DNA of 64,000 bases from Branchipolynoe longqiensis (lineage: Eukaryota > Annelida > Polychaeta > Phyllodocida > Polynoidae). Below, in pieces: positions 30,790-41,939 of this stretch (the first letter of the stretch is position 1; each line of letters starts with the position of its first letter). The stretch is from contig CM059187.1 in assembly GCA_030323885.1 (NCBI GenBank), positions 123,409,593 to 123,473,592 on the forward strand, written 5' to 3'. The position numbers were made by a program, and so were the translations under genes. The notes under the pieces are model-generated. The model was given only the letters and a program-made list of their open reading frames with translations, had not been told where the DNA came from and made no database searches.

Positions 30790-31580
30790 AGTTTTGTTTG
30801 ATCTCCGATGTTTTGTTTGATCTCTGTAAGGGAGGGGATTATTCCATCCTTATATTTGACTCTCTTCGCTGAATCCAGTCAATGTCGTACTGTTACCTCT
30901 GCTGGGATGAAAGATCTCCGCGATTTTGCGGATTTCCGGGATTGTTCAATCCCGCAGCACCATCAGCGTATACTAATATGTGGTGCAGACTCCGCAGGAC
31001 TATCAGCGTATACCATTAATACATGCTGCAAATGGTGCAGCACTATCAGCATATACCAATATATATGAAACCTGACTTCCAGAAATTTTCCGTGATTCCC
31101 TGACATATAAGTGACAATGCTAAACCTATGGGAGAATATCTGCATTTCCGCTTTTTTTCCCGGGAGACCACTTTCATCCCTGCCTCTGGGTAACCTGTAG
31201 TCCTCGTCCCAAACACCTTAAACCTAAACCTAAACCTAAGCCAAACGTGAACTTACATAGTCCATTCATATTAGTGGTGATATTCTCCTTACGGACCAAT
31301 AAGCAGAGACCTAGTTCAATTCAAACTAGCATTGTTTGAACACTGATAATTGTGTGGTATTCCAAGTGAATAACAAACTACAAGTTCTTTATTCTAAATG
31401 TCAATATATCAATAGTCGTCGCGAACCAGTCAGTAACTTAAACGCATCCGACTCTAATATGGTAATTATAAAAGCAACCCACTTCAGAGATGGGTTCATA
31501 ATTGAAAATTATGGGTGTTTCTGGTGGTAGTGCTCATAGAATTGAGGGGGCGGGGTGTCAGCACAACCTTCTCTCCTTCT
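30790..31580. other. Unclassified intron 3 DNA with repeat E copy 1
   Basis: About 31337-31437 (ATAATTGTGTGGTATTCCAA, GTCAATATATCAATAGTCGT) is repeated in direct orientation at about 33151-33243. A small CTAAAC run lies at 31217-31240. Nothing else recognised. Confidence 0.5.
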
Positions 31581-31584
31581 CAGA

Positions 31585-32190
31585 TATCCTTCTCAGATAT
31601 CCACTCACACATTTACTTGCACACTCTCTCACTGATTCACTGACTAACTCACCCGTACACTTCCGCATACTCATTCACCCATTCACACATTCACTTACAC
31701 ACACGCTCACCCATACACTCACACTTACTCACACACTAATGTACACACTCATTCACTCACACACTCACTCACAAGAGTCACATGCTCACCTTTACACACA
31801 CTCATTCACTCGCTCATGCACTCACTTACACACTCATTTGCACACTCACTCACTAACCCATTCACTTACACACTCACACAACCCTTAGATGTTCCTAGGA
31901 CGTAAAACAACAACAAACAAACAAACCACTCAAACTCATTCACACCCACTCATACTCACTCACACACTCACTTATTCATTCACACACTCACACACTCACA
32001 CTCACTGACACTCACTTACACACTTACTCACTCACACACTCACCAACTCATTTACACTCACTCACACACTCACTTACCCACTTACACACCAAGTCACACT
32101 CACTCACACTCACACACGCACTTACACTTCACTCACTCACACACTCAGACTCACACCCACACACACTCACACACTCACTCACTGACGCCA
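31585..32190. repeat. CA/CTCA-rich array with a SINE1 tail inside
   Basis: CACTCACACACTCAC-type words run throughout. They are broken at 31882-31926 by TTAGATGTTCCTAGGACGTA and an AAC-rich run, which is SINE1 tail A. Confidence 0.85.
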
Positions 32191-32944
32191 GCACTCTACA
32201 CTCCGAGTACTCTGCCCTCACTCTCCCAGCACATCACAGCACAGCACAGCGCCGCCTCATGACGCAGTGCTCATGAGTTATTCACCCTGGCTTCGAAACG
32301 ATTAATCCGTTTCCTTATTACGGCCATTACGGCCACCATTATCACCGCCGTCGGCCATTATTTATTCACCTCACTGCTGGCAAAACAAAGATGGACCCCC
32401 CCTCTCCCCCTCCCCTCCCCCCCCTCTCCCCCTACCCCCCCCCCCCATCCTTCCCCACCTACCATTTTTTTCTCTCAGGCACTCGAGGCCAACCCACTCA
32501 GTCGGCAGCTATTTTGACATTTGTTGCTCATTTGGGGCTCGGCTGACATTTAGAGGGAGGGTATATTTTTTGTTGTAGTTGCTAACCTGTGTGTTGCCGG
32601 GGTGATGTATCATGTACAGTGAAGCCAGTCACTGGTCCCCGGATCAGACACTTCATGGTCCGGCTCAGTGGTTTAGTGTTCAGCTGTCTTACTTTGACAG
32701 CAACAGAGGTGGCTCTAATCACTTATGCTATTTTTAATTAAAGCTTCGGACTCTGGACGTGCCTGGAGTAATCCAGCAGTTAAACTTATACCAGATCTCT
32801 ATTAGTATTAATAGTAGTATATCACAGGCAATAGCCATATGTTTCTTCCTAATTCAACTTGGCAGGATTATTGCCATGCATTTCTTTCTAATGTACTTGC
32901 ACCAAAATGTTCCCAAAATTTTCCAAAAATGTTCCCAGCAAACA

Positions 32945-33130
32945 TTTATAGTATCTATAATAGAAATAATATTATAATCATATATAATATGTACTATATA
33001 TCACATGTTATATATTATACATATTCTATATCTATATTATATATCAATAATATATATCTATATTATATATATATTATATATCTATATTATATATCTATAT
33101 TATATATAATATATATTATAATATTATGTA
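32945..33130. repeat. TA-rich tract
   Basis: TATAT/ATATT palindromic words run continuously. It precedes repeat E copy 2 (about 33151-33243). Confidence 0.85.
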
Positions 33131-33758
33131 TAGTATACACACTCACCCATACAGTGATAATTGTGTGGTATTCCAGGTGAATCAAAAACTGCACTTTCAT
33201 TATTCTTATTGTCAATATATCAATAGTCGTCACGAACCAGTCACTCCAGTCACCGGCGGACCCCAGGTTACCCAGAGGTAACAGTTCGGTGTTGACTGGG
33301 TTCAAACGTCAATGCAACACCCAACAAAGAGAGTCAAGTGTAAGGATGGAATTACTCGAACAATTTTGGTGCAATTTACGTTAGGAACCTGTATGGCAAG
33401 AACCCTGCCAAGTGTAGTTATGAGTAGGCATATGGCTATAGGTGAGTTTGAAATATAAAATCTCTAGTGAAGAATAAGGGTAGGAGGGGGACCAACCCCA
33501 ACTCATAAGCTGAAGCTGCGACCCGGCATGCCAGGTCGCAGCTCGAACCCTTTCTGAGAGACCAGTGGGATTCAGTGGCCATGAAATGTCAGCCAAATCA
33601 GTGTACACCCCACCCCCCAAAAAAACCTGTATTCAATGCTGGATTTGGCAGGACACTCTCATGTGCCACACAATGCCCACTGATTCTATAACTCAACCTT
33701 GAAGCCTACGTTTGCTGCCTTATCCCACAATTAGACCATCCTGTATGTACTTTTACAG

Positions 33759-33896
33759 ACCACCGCTGTTTTAACGGAACCGGAACTGGCTACAGGGGCA
33801 CTGTAAGCACCACGCAGTCCGGGTACAAGTGTCAGAAATGGACGGCCAACCAGCCACACCAGCACTTTCTCACCTCCTCACAGCATCCGGAGATCG
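33759..33896 (+). CDS. ROR: ROR exon: first half of the kringle
   Basis: Encodes HHRCFNGTGTGYRGTVSTT, then SGYKCQKW and HFLTSSQHPEIG. Kringle Cys 1 and 2 and an N-G-T glycosylation sequon are visible. The acceptor is TACTTTTACAG and the donor GTAGGC at 33897. Confidence 0.95.
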
Positions 33897-34264
33897 GTAG
33901 GCACAGCTTTAAATTGCATTGGATTATTCATCACTTCCTGTTGTATGTTCATTTGAATTACAACGATAGGATCAAAAGGTTCTAGATAAATCTATTATTA
34001 ATAATAATGTAAATTTAATTGTTAAAAGAGCTCTCTCTAGCAGAAACCATTCTAAGATATTGTACACTAATCCATTACACGACCTGTTTACAACTCGCTT
34101 AAAATGCTTGAATGATAGAGAAATTTCATTTACCTTAATACAAACTATCTTAAGCAGAAATTTCATTTGCCATTAATAACACAAACGGGTGAGTTTTGAA
34201 GACAGATTAACATTTTTCAGAGACGTTCATTTCCTTACAAACATGAAGTGTCTCATGCCATATA

Positions 34265-34640
34265 GATTGTTTGTTTGTTTCGTGGGGTTTTACGTCCTGG
34301 TAACATGTTATTTCTTGTGATTTTATATTCTGGCAACATATAAGGTCATATCAGCAGGACGGGTATCGACTTGTGGAACTGCTCACTCATGGTGACGTTA
34401 TAGTGCTGCCACACTTGGAAACCAGGTCACCATCACCATGGCACACATTCCCACTCACTCACGTTATCCTGATACATGTACAAAGCAAACCCTATGCTAG
34501 TAATGCAAAGGGCTAAGACTGGGTAGCAACAAGTATACTTTAGTAAGTTATTGGTTTGACTCGGCCGGTATTCAAACTCTCGACCTTCCACACGTGGGAA
34601 GCCAGGACTCTTACTGATTCGGCAACGGCGTCCGGTTCCT
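34265..34640 (-). repeat. SINE1, full-length, with a doubled tail A
   Basis: The + strand has TTTTACGTCCTGGTAACATG, then a second version TTCTGGCAACATATAAGGTC, then the body and head (GGTTTGACTCGGCCGGTATT). The tail signature therefore appears twice at its 3' end. Confidence 0.82.
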
Positions 34641-34914
34641 GAGGTACAGAATTGTAGCATGTAATTTGAATCAGGAGACCGACCCATGTAGCCTTTCATA
34701 GTTTAATACAGCGGTTATCGCATAAATGGATTCCTTGACCTTGAAAATGTTATGTTAGACATCAACATCATGTTTCTTACATTGCTCAGGACCAAGATAT
34801 GAGGAATATCGTGTTTTGAGGGTGGCCATTTTGAAATTAAAGATGGCAGCCAGTTGCCATGGGGATGGCGAGGGGTACATATGCTTATATTAATCTACAC
34901 ATGTAAAGCTCTGT

Positions 34915-35215
34915 GGCGTTCTCTGTGGCGGAGTGGTTAGAGTGTCTGACTTTTTTCTATGTCAGACTCCTAATCTGAGGGTTGGCGGTTCGATTCCCCA
35001 TGCCCCCAGCTCTGCCAATTTGGATTTCCACCGCTGTGTATAACTTACAGCATCACCAAAGGCCGGTTGCTCTCATACCATGTTTATTGTGGTGTGGGAG
35101 GTTAAAAATCCCTTGGGTCGGTAAAAGTGTAGGCTCGGGCTTTCTATCGACCAGCAGTGGAATGAGCTAGACCAGTCGTCTATGACTGAAATTTCCCCTA
35201 TTTAAACAACTAATG
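34915..35215 (+). repeat. SINE2 with tail B
   Basis: tRNA-like head: CTGTGGCGGAGTGGTTAGAG, a long variable-arm-like region, and GGCGGTTCGATTCCCCATGC. The body is CACCGCTGTGTATAACTTAC and GAGGTTAAAAATCCCTTGGG. The end (CAGTGGAATGAGC, CTGAAATTTCCCC, AACAACTAATGG) is the reverse complement of the tail B seen on SINE1 heads. Confidence 0.85.
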
Positions 35216-35689
35216 GACAACAAAAAAAAGAAGAAAAAAAAAAAAGAAAAAAAAGCTATCTGTATGCCCATTTTATGCTGCTTTTGTCAAATTTTGAACG
35301 ATTCTTATGATATGTGTTCCTTAACCGCTGTACTAATTAGACTGATGAATAATGCGCAAAGCTCCAAAATCACCCCAGCCCCACTACTCCCACAGCCAAT
35401 TCACAGCACGGGGATTAAACGTAACCACATTTAACATATTTAACAGCAGCTTCTTAAACAAACAAAGAAACCTGAGTTAAAACCTCAGCTCAGCCCGAAT
35501 ATCTGTTTTATTTATACCCATATGGAAACAGTTTAAAAGAAACTCCATTAAAACCTCTTTTTTTGTCAACTTAAAAAAACTGGAAATCCCGTTTGTGTGC
35601 ATTTCTCGCGGGCGTTTATTGGACAAGGCCTTCGTTTTTTCAGCATCATTAGGGAAGCCATGAACTTATAATTACGAGAGAAAACATCA

Positions 35690-36332
35690 CATCCATCCCC
35701 CATCCCTCCTCCTCTCCTCCCCTCCTCCTCTCCTCCTCCCCTCCTCACCTCCTCTCCTCCTCTCCTCCTCCTCTCCTCTCCTCGTCTCCTCTCCTCCTCT
35801 CTTCCTCTCCTCTTCTCTTTTCTACCTCCCTCCCTCCTCTCTTCTCTTCGACCACTCTGGTCCTCCCCTCCCCCCGTCTCCTCCACGCCCCTCCCCTCTC
35901 CTCCCATCCCCTCCCATCCCCTCCCCACTCCTCCCTCCCCCACCTCTGCTTGCCTCTCGTCTCTCCTCCCCTTCTCCTCCATCTCTCCTCCCTACGCTAT
36001 CCTCCCTCCGCCCCCCTTCCCCTTCCCTTCCCTGCACTTCTCTCTACTCTCCTCTCGTCTGTCATCCCCTCCCCCCGCTCCCCTCTCCTCCCCCCCCAAC
36101 CCCTCCCTCCCTTTCCCCCTCTCCGTCCTTCCCCACCCCTTCCGTCCCATCCCCTCTCGTCTCCTCTTCTCCTCTCCTCTTCTCTCCTCTCCTTTCCTTT
36201 CCTCCCCTCTGCTCTCTCCCCCTCTCCTCCCCTACCCTCTGCTCTTCCTCTCCTCTCTTCTCATTCCCTTCCGTCCCCTCCCCTCTCCTCTCCTCTTCTC
36301 CTCCCCTCTCCTCCTTTCCTCTCCTCCTCCAG
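35690..36332. repeat. CT-rich pyrimidine tract, ROR intron 4
   Basis: CTCCTCTCCTCC words run continuously. Glu/Arg/Gly-rich frames on the - strand are compositional. Confidence 0.9.
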
Positions 36333-36644
36333 ATTGCCGCCCCCACAATTTCTCACAGCCAACACATTCGCTGACAACTCTTCTAATAAGCCAACTCGCT
36401 AATTATATCGGACCTTTTAAGACTCAAGGAACTAGTTAGCCGCACCATCGGCTTTTATCGGTGAAGAAGGTAGAGGGCACAGGCAATTGCCCCAAATCAC
36501 TTTAGCCTATCCAGCGAGATGGTTGGTGACCATTAGGCAGTAGGGAAAAACAAGAATAATACTTCTTAGAATAAGAAAATACGGAGGTAGGAGAGTCAGT
36601 GTAGGTGATGCTTGTGTCTTGCGTCTCTGCCTACTGAGGCACCG

Positions 36645-37195
36645 AACACATGGCCAAATTGGAAAGAGCGCTGGCTTCCAATACGGAAGGTCGCAGTTTG
36701 GATCCCAACCTACTTACACAATTGATGATTGTCACTACCTAGCTTGGCGGTCGGTATTAAAGTTGCATAGTCCGATGGTTTTTGAGTTTCTCTCATTTTG
36801 TGAGATAAATATATTAGGTTGATTAGTATAATCTACCTTACTTTAACTTGAGGCAACTTTTATTGTAAATGGCTAACTTTTGAGATATTTGAAGAGCAAT
36901 AAGTGCATCAGTATCTAAATTAGATATGTAGAATCAAATTTAGATATTTGTATTGGTTTTGACAATTTTATGTTTCTATCGGAATATGTAGCTTTAATAG
37001 GATAGGGCAAGGACTGGTTAGCTCAGTATCAGGATAATGTGAGAGTATCGGATCATGTTGCCTGCAGCTCGGTCTTCCACTGGGACAGCACTATAAAAGT
37101 CTCCATGAGTGTGCACTGTCACAAAAAAAAAGTTGGTACCCGTAGTGATATGACATTGGATGTTGCCTGGATGTAAAACCCCAAGAAACAAACCA
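36645..37195 (+). repeat. SINE1, tail A, split by a nested MITE
   Basis: The head and first body part lie at 36645-36756 (CCAAATTGGAAAGAGCGCTG, CGCAGTTTGGATCCC). The rest continues at 36998-37195 (GGATAGGGCAAGGACTGGTT, GGATGTTGCCTGGATGTAAA). MITE family M occupies the gap. Confidence 0.9.
36757..36997 (+). mobile_element. TTAA-type MITE family M, copy 3, nested in SINE1
   Basis: TTAAAGTTGCATAGTCCGAT on the left and ATCGGAATATGTAGCTTTAA on the right, 241 bp, internally shortened. Unbroken SINE1 copies carry a single TTAA or ATTA at this position, so TTAA is the duplicated target. Confidence 0.92.
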
Positions 37196-37267
37196 GCGGC
37201 GTGCGGAGACATTGCGTGGTCGGGACTCATCTCATGACTGTGGCTAATAATCCGCTCGCTGTTTTAG

Positions 37268-37378
37268 GTGACCACAACTATTGCCGTAACCCTAGCAACC
37301 AGGAGGAAGGACCCTGGTGCTTCACCACAGAAGAGAAAGTCAGAAAAGAGCTGTGTGCCGTGCCCAAGTGCAGTCTGT
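37268..37378 (+). CDS. ROR: ROR exon: second half of the kringle
   Basis: Encodes [20 protein letters not shown], then [16 protein letters not shown], which gives kringle Cys 3-6 and the conserved NYCRNP and GPWCF motifs. The acceptor is CGCTGTTTTAG. The donor is GTGAGT at 37379, leaving a T that forms a Trp codon with the next exon. A SINE1 copy with a nested MITE ends about 70 bp upstream. Confidence 0.94.
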
Positions 37379-37841
37379 GTGAGTATTTTTAGAAGGCCAT
37401 GGAAGTGTGGGGGGGGGGGGGGGGGGAGGAAGAATGGAAGGAAGGAAGAAGACAAATTTGCAATACAAAGAAGAAAAAAAGCAGACAATGCTTTTGATTT
37501 GTTAGGTTTTTTTAAAATTCGCAGTTCAAACAGGGAACGAATGCGCATGCTCCCCTGGTGATTCTCTTTGGAAGCTGATTACGCAAGCAAAGTGTTATGA
37601 GGATGACCCTCTTTTTTACTCATTGTTTCCCAGTTAATTCCATCACATGTCTGGTTGGATTTAAGAAAGAAAGACTGCCATGCATTCTTATTTAGAATAC
37701 TGAATACAATTAAACAAATGGGTGAAACAGTAAGCTTCGCATTGTTTCTCTGTGACTTAAAATATAACAAAAATCAGATTGCATTCTTAACAGGGGAAAA
37801 ATATTCTTCCAATTTCAAAGGCCACATGGGTGACTAGTATT

Positions 37842-38616
37842 TAAAGGGGCTGTCACATTAGGGTTTTTTGCGGGAGCGTACGGTGGCGTAGGCGCATTAC
37901 GTCATATACGTTGGCATACGCCGCCATACGCCGCCATACGTTACGCATACGCTATGCATAGGCCGTCATGTGCCGGCCTATGCCGGCGTATGCCGTTGTA
38001 CGCCGCCATACGCTTTCTCCCGTCCGTCCGTCCAAATTTGTTTGTGCATGCTCAAAAAATCTCGACCTATGGGAGCGTATGGTTCATACGCTACTCATAC
38101 GCCGGTGTACGCTCCTCGTACGCCGGTGTATGATCCTCGTACGCCGGTGTATGCTCCTCGTACGCTAGGGGTGCGCCGGCGTAGGTTACGCATATGCTCA
38201 ACTTGCGTCACCGGCGTATCTCTAGCGTATGTAGCGTACGCATAGCCTACGAGTTACGTATGGGAGCGTACTCCTAGCGTATGCACAGCGTATGTACAGC
38301 GTATGCACAGCGTATTCAAAGCGTATGCCATAGGTCTCGACATCGATCTTGACTCATACGCTACTCATATGCTCATACGCTATGCATACGCTACGCATAC
38401 GCTACGCATAGGTTCCATATGCCAATCAAAACTGTCAAAAAATGTCACAGTACGCTCTCATACGCTCCTCGTACGCTCCACGTATGCTCCTCATACGTTA
38501 CACATATGCTAAAAAACACCCGATAGGTCACCAAAGGTCATCATAGGCCGGCATTCGCAGGACTTACGTAGGTTTTCAATACGCCCCCGCCATACGCCGT
38601 AATGTGACAGGGCCTT
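37842..38616 (+). mobile_element. TIR element family X, copy 2 (TACG-word-rich), ROR intron 5
   Basis: Ends TTAAAGGGGCTGTCACATTA and TAATGTGACAGGGCCTTAA are inverted repeats with TTAA at both outer edges. The inside is built from dozens of TACG/CGTA words (CATACGCCGCCATACG, TACGCATACGCTATGCATA) and shares GTCCGTCCGTCC and TGTGCATGCTCAAA with copy 3. No reading frame. Confidence 0.85.
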
Positions 38617-38920
38617 AAGCAGTTCACGATTTTATTTGTCCATTTGTTCTTCATCATCTTTCAATTAGGCTGGTGACAGTAGGAATCCATTTGATTTGAT
38701 TAAACTTTAATCTGAGTATGTCTTTAATGAATTGTGAAGTTAAGGGGTCCATAATTTGTGGCTTTAATTAAAGTAGCACATTTTTTTTGCGCCTAATAGA
38801 AATAGCTAGGTCTCAGCAGTTGTGATATCTTGATATCCGATGTCATTACAAGGAAATTTTAATGTCCCTTTGTTAGATGCTTCCTGTCTGACAATCTGAA
38901 CTCTTTTCTTTTAATAACAG

Positions 38921-40749
38921 GGGAACCTGAAGAAGAGAAGATGTCTCGTATCCTGTTGATCCTCGTGCCATCCATTGCAGTGCCCATTGCCCTAGCCCTG
39001 CTTCTGACTATTGTGTGCATGTGCAGGAGATCAAAGCAGTACAATGGTCAGCACAAGCCCATCGGGCGCGCCGCCCAGCAGTTGGAGATGGCTGCCATGG
39101 CCAACAAGGTGCCCATCCGGGCACGCGAGTTCCCCATGGCAAACATCCGCTTCTTGCAAGAGCTCGGGGAAGGGGCATTTGGGAAGGTCTACAAGGGTGA
39201 ACTGCTTGGATTCCACAGTGATAATAGTGTGTCTCGAGTGGCCATTAAAACACTGAAGGAAAATGCAGCTCCGAAGATGCAGAATGACTTCCGGCGTGAG
39301 GTGGACCTGATGACTGATCTGAAGCATCCAAACATTGTCTGTTTGGTTGGAGTCTGTATGAAAGAGCAACCCATGTGTATGCTGTTTGAGTACATGTCGC
39401 ATGGTGACCTTCATGAGTACCTGATGGTACACTCGCCTCATTCAGACCTCTCTGTTAGTGATGACGATGGAACGGGGCAGATCCTTGACCACACAGACAT
39501 GCTGCACATTGCGACTCAAGTGGCAGCTGGCATGGAATATCTTGCCAGCCATCACTTTGTCCATAGGGACCTGGCAGCCAGGAATATCTTAGTTGGAGAT
39601 AACTTCACAGTGAAAATATCGGATTTTGGCCTCTCGCGAGATGTGTACTCCTCAGACTATTACAGGGTTCAGAGTAAGTCACTACTCCCTGTTCGATGGA
39701 TGCCCCCTGAGAGTATCCTCTATGGAAAGTTTACCGTGGAGAGCGATGTCTGGTCCTTTGGAGTAGTTTTGTGGGAGATTTATAGTTTCGGACTGCAGCC
39801 ATACTATGGCTACTCAAATCAGGAAGTGATCGAGATGATCCGGGCACGCCAGATCCTACCGTGTCCTGAGGAGACACCGGCCCGTCTCTACTCGATGATG
39901 GTGGAGTGCTGGCATGAGATCCCTACTCGCCGGCCGCAGTTCAAAGAGCTACATGGCCGCCTCAAGATCTGGAAGGCAGAGTTACTTTCGAACCACAACC
40001 ACATGTTGGCCATGAACATGGGTCTGGGCCTCATACCGCCAACTGCGAATCACAGTCACTCAAGCGGGAGTCACCACAGCCACCACAGTGGTGGGCCACA
40101 TACAACCATGGCGCCCTCGATGGCAAATCACAAAAACCAAATGATGCCCATGCAGCAACATGCAGCCCCCATCCCGAGCCCCTTGCCGCCACCTCCGATG
40201 CCCCCGATGCCCTACACGCAGCAGCATCTGCAACAGTCAATGGCGTCCCAGCCGCAGACTCACCAGCAGCTGCAGGCACAACAGCAACAACAGCAGCAGC
40301 AACAGCAACAACAAACCAGACCTACTGCTTTCCAAAACAACCCGGCCCTTTACCGGAAGCCATCTCCGCCGGGGTCCCTGTCCAGCGGCAAGTCGTCCTC
40401 GGGTAATAGCCACAGCTCGGCCTCGCCTGCCTCCTCCATGTCCAACTCGAAGCCGCTCATCAGCCAAAACAGCAACTACGGCCAGCAGCCAGGCGCCTTC
40501 GGCCAGCAGAACTATGCGCAGCAGGCGGGTGTGAATGGCGGGGTGAACAGTGGGGTGAATGGGGGTCTGAAGGGGGGCGTGCAGCTGAACGGGCAGGGGA
40601 ACAACCTGAACAGTCACTGCGGCCAGCCCTATAATGGCGGCCTACCGAGCCCGACGACCAGCATGAACAACTACAACAAAATGACCAACTCGGTCGTGCC
40701 TGCCAGTGCGCCCATGTACATTCCAGACGTACGGACATCAGACATCTAA
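38921..40749 (+). CDS. ROR: ROR last exon: membrane helix, kinase domain and tail
   Basis: A single exon encodes the juxtamembrane linker, the helix (ILLILVPSIAVPIALALLL), the kinase and the tail. Kinase landmarks: glycine loop GEGAFGKVYKG at 39166-39198, VAIK Lys at 39247-39249, HRDLAARN with catalytic Asp at 39568-39570, SDFGLSR with Asp at 39622-39624, activation-loop Y-x4-YY (VYSSDYY) and WSFGVVLWEI. All catalytic residues are canonical, including DFG and GxGxFG, which are altered in vertebrate ROR1/ROR2. An active kinase is therefore expected (inference). The tail has His/Ser, Pro-rich (PPPPMPPMP), polyglutamine (about 40261-40314), Ser-rich and Asn/Gly-rich parts. It ends RTSDI, which fits a class I PDZ ligand. 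The acceptor is CTTTTAATAACAG and the stop TAA is at 40747-40749. CAG/CAA repeats could be length-variable. Confidence 0.97.
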
Positions 40750-41015
40750 CTCTGCAAGGGCAGGAGGCACATCTTCGTTTTTTGAAAGCTAGGTTCTTTT
40801 GAGCTTTTAAATAGCTAGCAGTACTATTATCAGCAATAAGTCTGGACTAGGCGGCGCACCAACTGTCCCGACCTAATTGTGCACGAGATGGGGAGGGGGG
40901 GGGGGGGTGAGTTACAAAGTTCTTTATGATAATTGATAACTTTATACCATTATACCATGTCCCTTAGTGTTCCAGCGTGTCTTTTCCACACGCTGTAGGA
41001 AGGCTACGAGAGTAT
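40750..41015 (+). other. Presumed start of the ROR 3' untranslated region
   Basis: Follows the stop codon directly. CAGCGTGTCTTTTCCACACG near 40974 can form an 8-bp stem with a 7-base loop. No AATAAA or ATTAAA signal was found before the TA-rich tract, so the transcript end is undefined. Confidence 0.5.
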
Positions 41016-41360
41016 AATATATATTTACATACAAAAAGAATATATACAGATATATTTATATGTATATAGGTATATATCATATATGCTTATATAATATATA
41101 TATGTGTGTAAATATATATACATATATACAATATATACATGCATTCATATATACATATATATATATATATCTATACGCATATACACATGTATATAAATAT
41201 ATATACATACATATGCATATATACAAGGATGTATATATATACTAATAATAGGCATGATATATACATGTATTATGTATACATATGGCATATATATATATAT
41301 ATTTATATATATATATATTCATATATATAATGTATGTGTAGGCCTATATTATATATATAC
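41015..41360. repeat. TA-rich tract
   Basis: TATATACATATATAC-type words run continuously. Tyr/Ile-rich reading frames are meaningless. Confidence 0.88.
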
Positions 41361-41539
41361 AAAACACTTCATAATCTGAGGGTGTTTGCAAGTTAAGTAG
41401 CAGAAGATGGGAACCATCTCCTCTCATCATCACTCTGCCACAGTATTGCTAGGCGTTCAGCTTGAAGTCCTCAGCCGGGGTGAAAAGCTTTCATCTGGGC
41501 CTAAATGAAATGAACTAAGCTCAAGCTCAACTAGGCATG

Positions 41540-41760
41540 TGCTAGCTAAACCGAAGCTGCGTAGGCGGGCTGGCGTTCTTCCAGCGATGCACACCAGGTG
41601 GCGTCAGCGTCGTGTTGGACCGGATGCAATGGGGACGCCACTGTTTGTGGGAATTACACACCAGGTGGCGCGCCGGTGGCTACCGCTGGGACCCAGCGTC
41701 CGGCGGAGAGACTGAGAGTAGCTCGTGAGAAGAATGCGAACAGGAGACCCAGCCGCGTCG
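41540..41760. promoter_or_regulatory. GC-rich block with two CACCAGGTGGCG words (possible insulator-like sites)
   Basis: ACACCAGGTGGCG occurs twice in the same orientation about 73 bp apart (near 41590 and 41663), in a GC-rich block within AT-rich DNA. The word resembles the CTCF core. Function is unproven. Confidence 0.25.
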
Positions 41761-41939
41761 CCAGGTTGTAGACACACAAGCTGCTGAATCTATGACTATT
41801 ACTGAATGGTGCTATACATCGTGTTTAATTGTCAAGATGGCGTCCACAGCTAGCATGTATTACATATGTATAAGATAGAGACGCATCACTGATGTTCGAA
41901 GCACTAGTACTAGCTAGTGTCCGCGTAAGGAGTATGTTC

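Larger units (their letters stand above)
16263..40749 (+). other. ROR: ROR-family receptor tyrosine kinase gene, 5'-incomplete (gene span)
   Basis: Six exons with GT-AG boundaries join into 849 residues plus a stop. In order: Frizzled cysteine-rich domain (about 17-150, ten Cys), kringle (about 161-238, six Cys), membrane helix (about 250-275), tyrosine kinase (about 315-595) and a low-complexity tail to 849. FZ-kringle-TM-TK is unique to the ROR family, which binds Wnt-5-type ligands and signals in planar polarity, axon guidance and cell migration. A signal peptide and the Ig-like domain usual in RORs were not found between 1 and 16262. They may lie upstream of the window, or the Ig domain may be absent. 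Introns are 10.8, 3.2, 3.0, 3.4 and 1.5 kb, all phase 1, so FZ and kringle exons are symmetric. A convergent ROR-like paralogue begins at the right edge. No promoter or convincing poly(A) signal was identified. Confidence 0.96.

Noticed and set aside
39031..40738. Antisense and alternate-frame ORFs across the ROR last exon
   Set aside because: Shadows of the kinase and glutamine-rich tail coding sequence.
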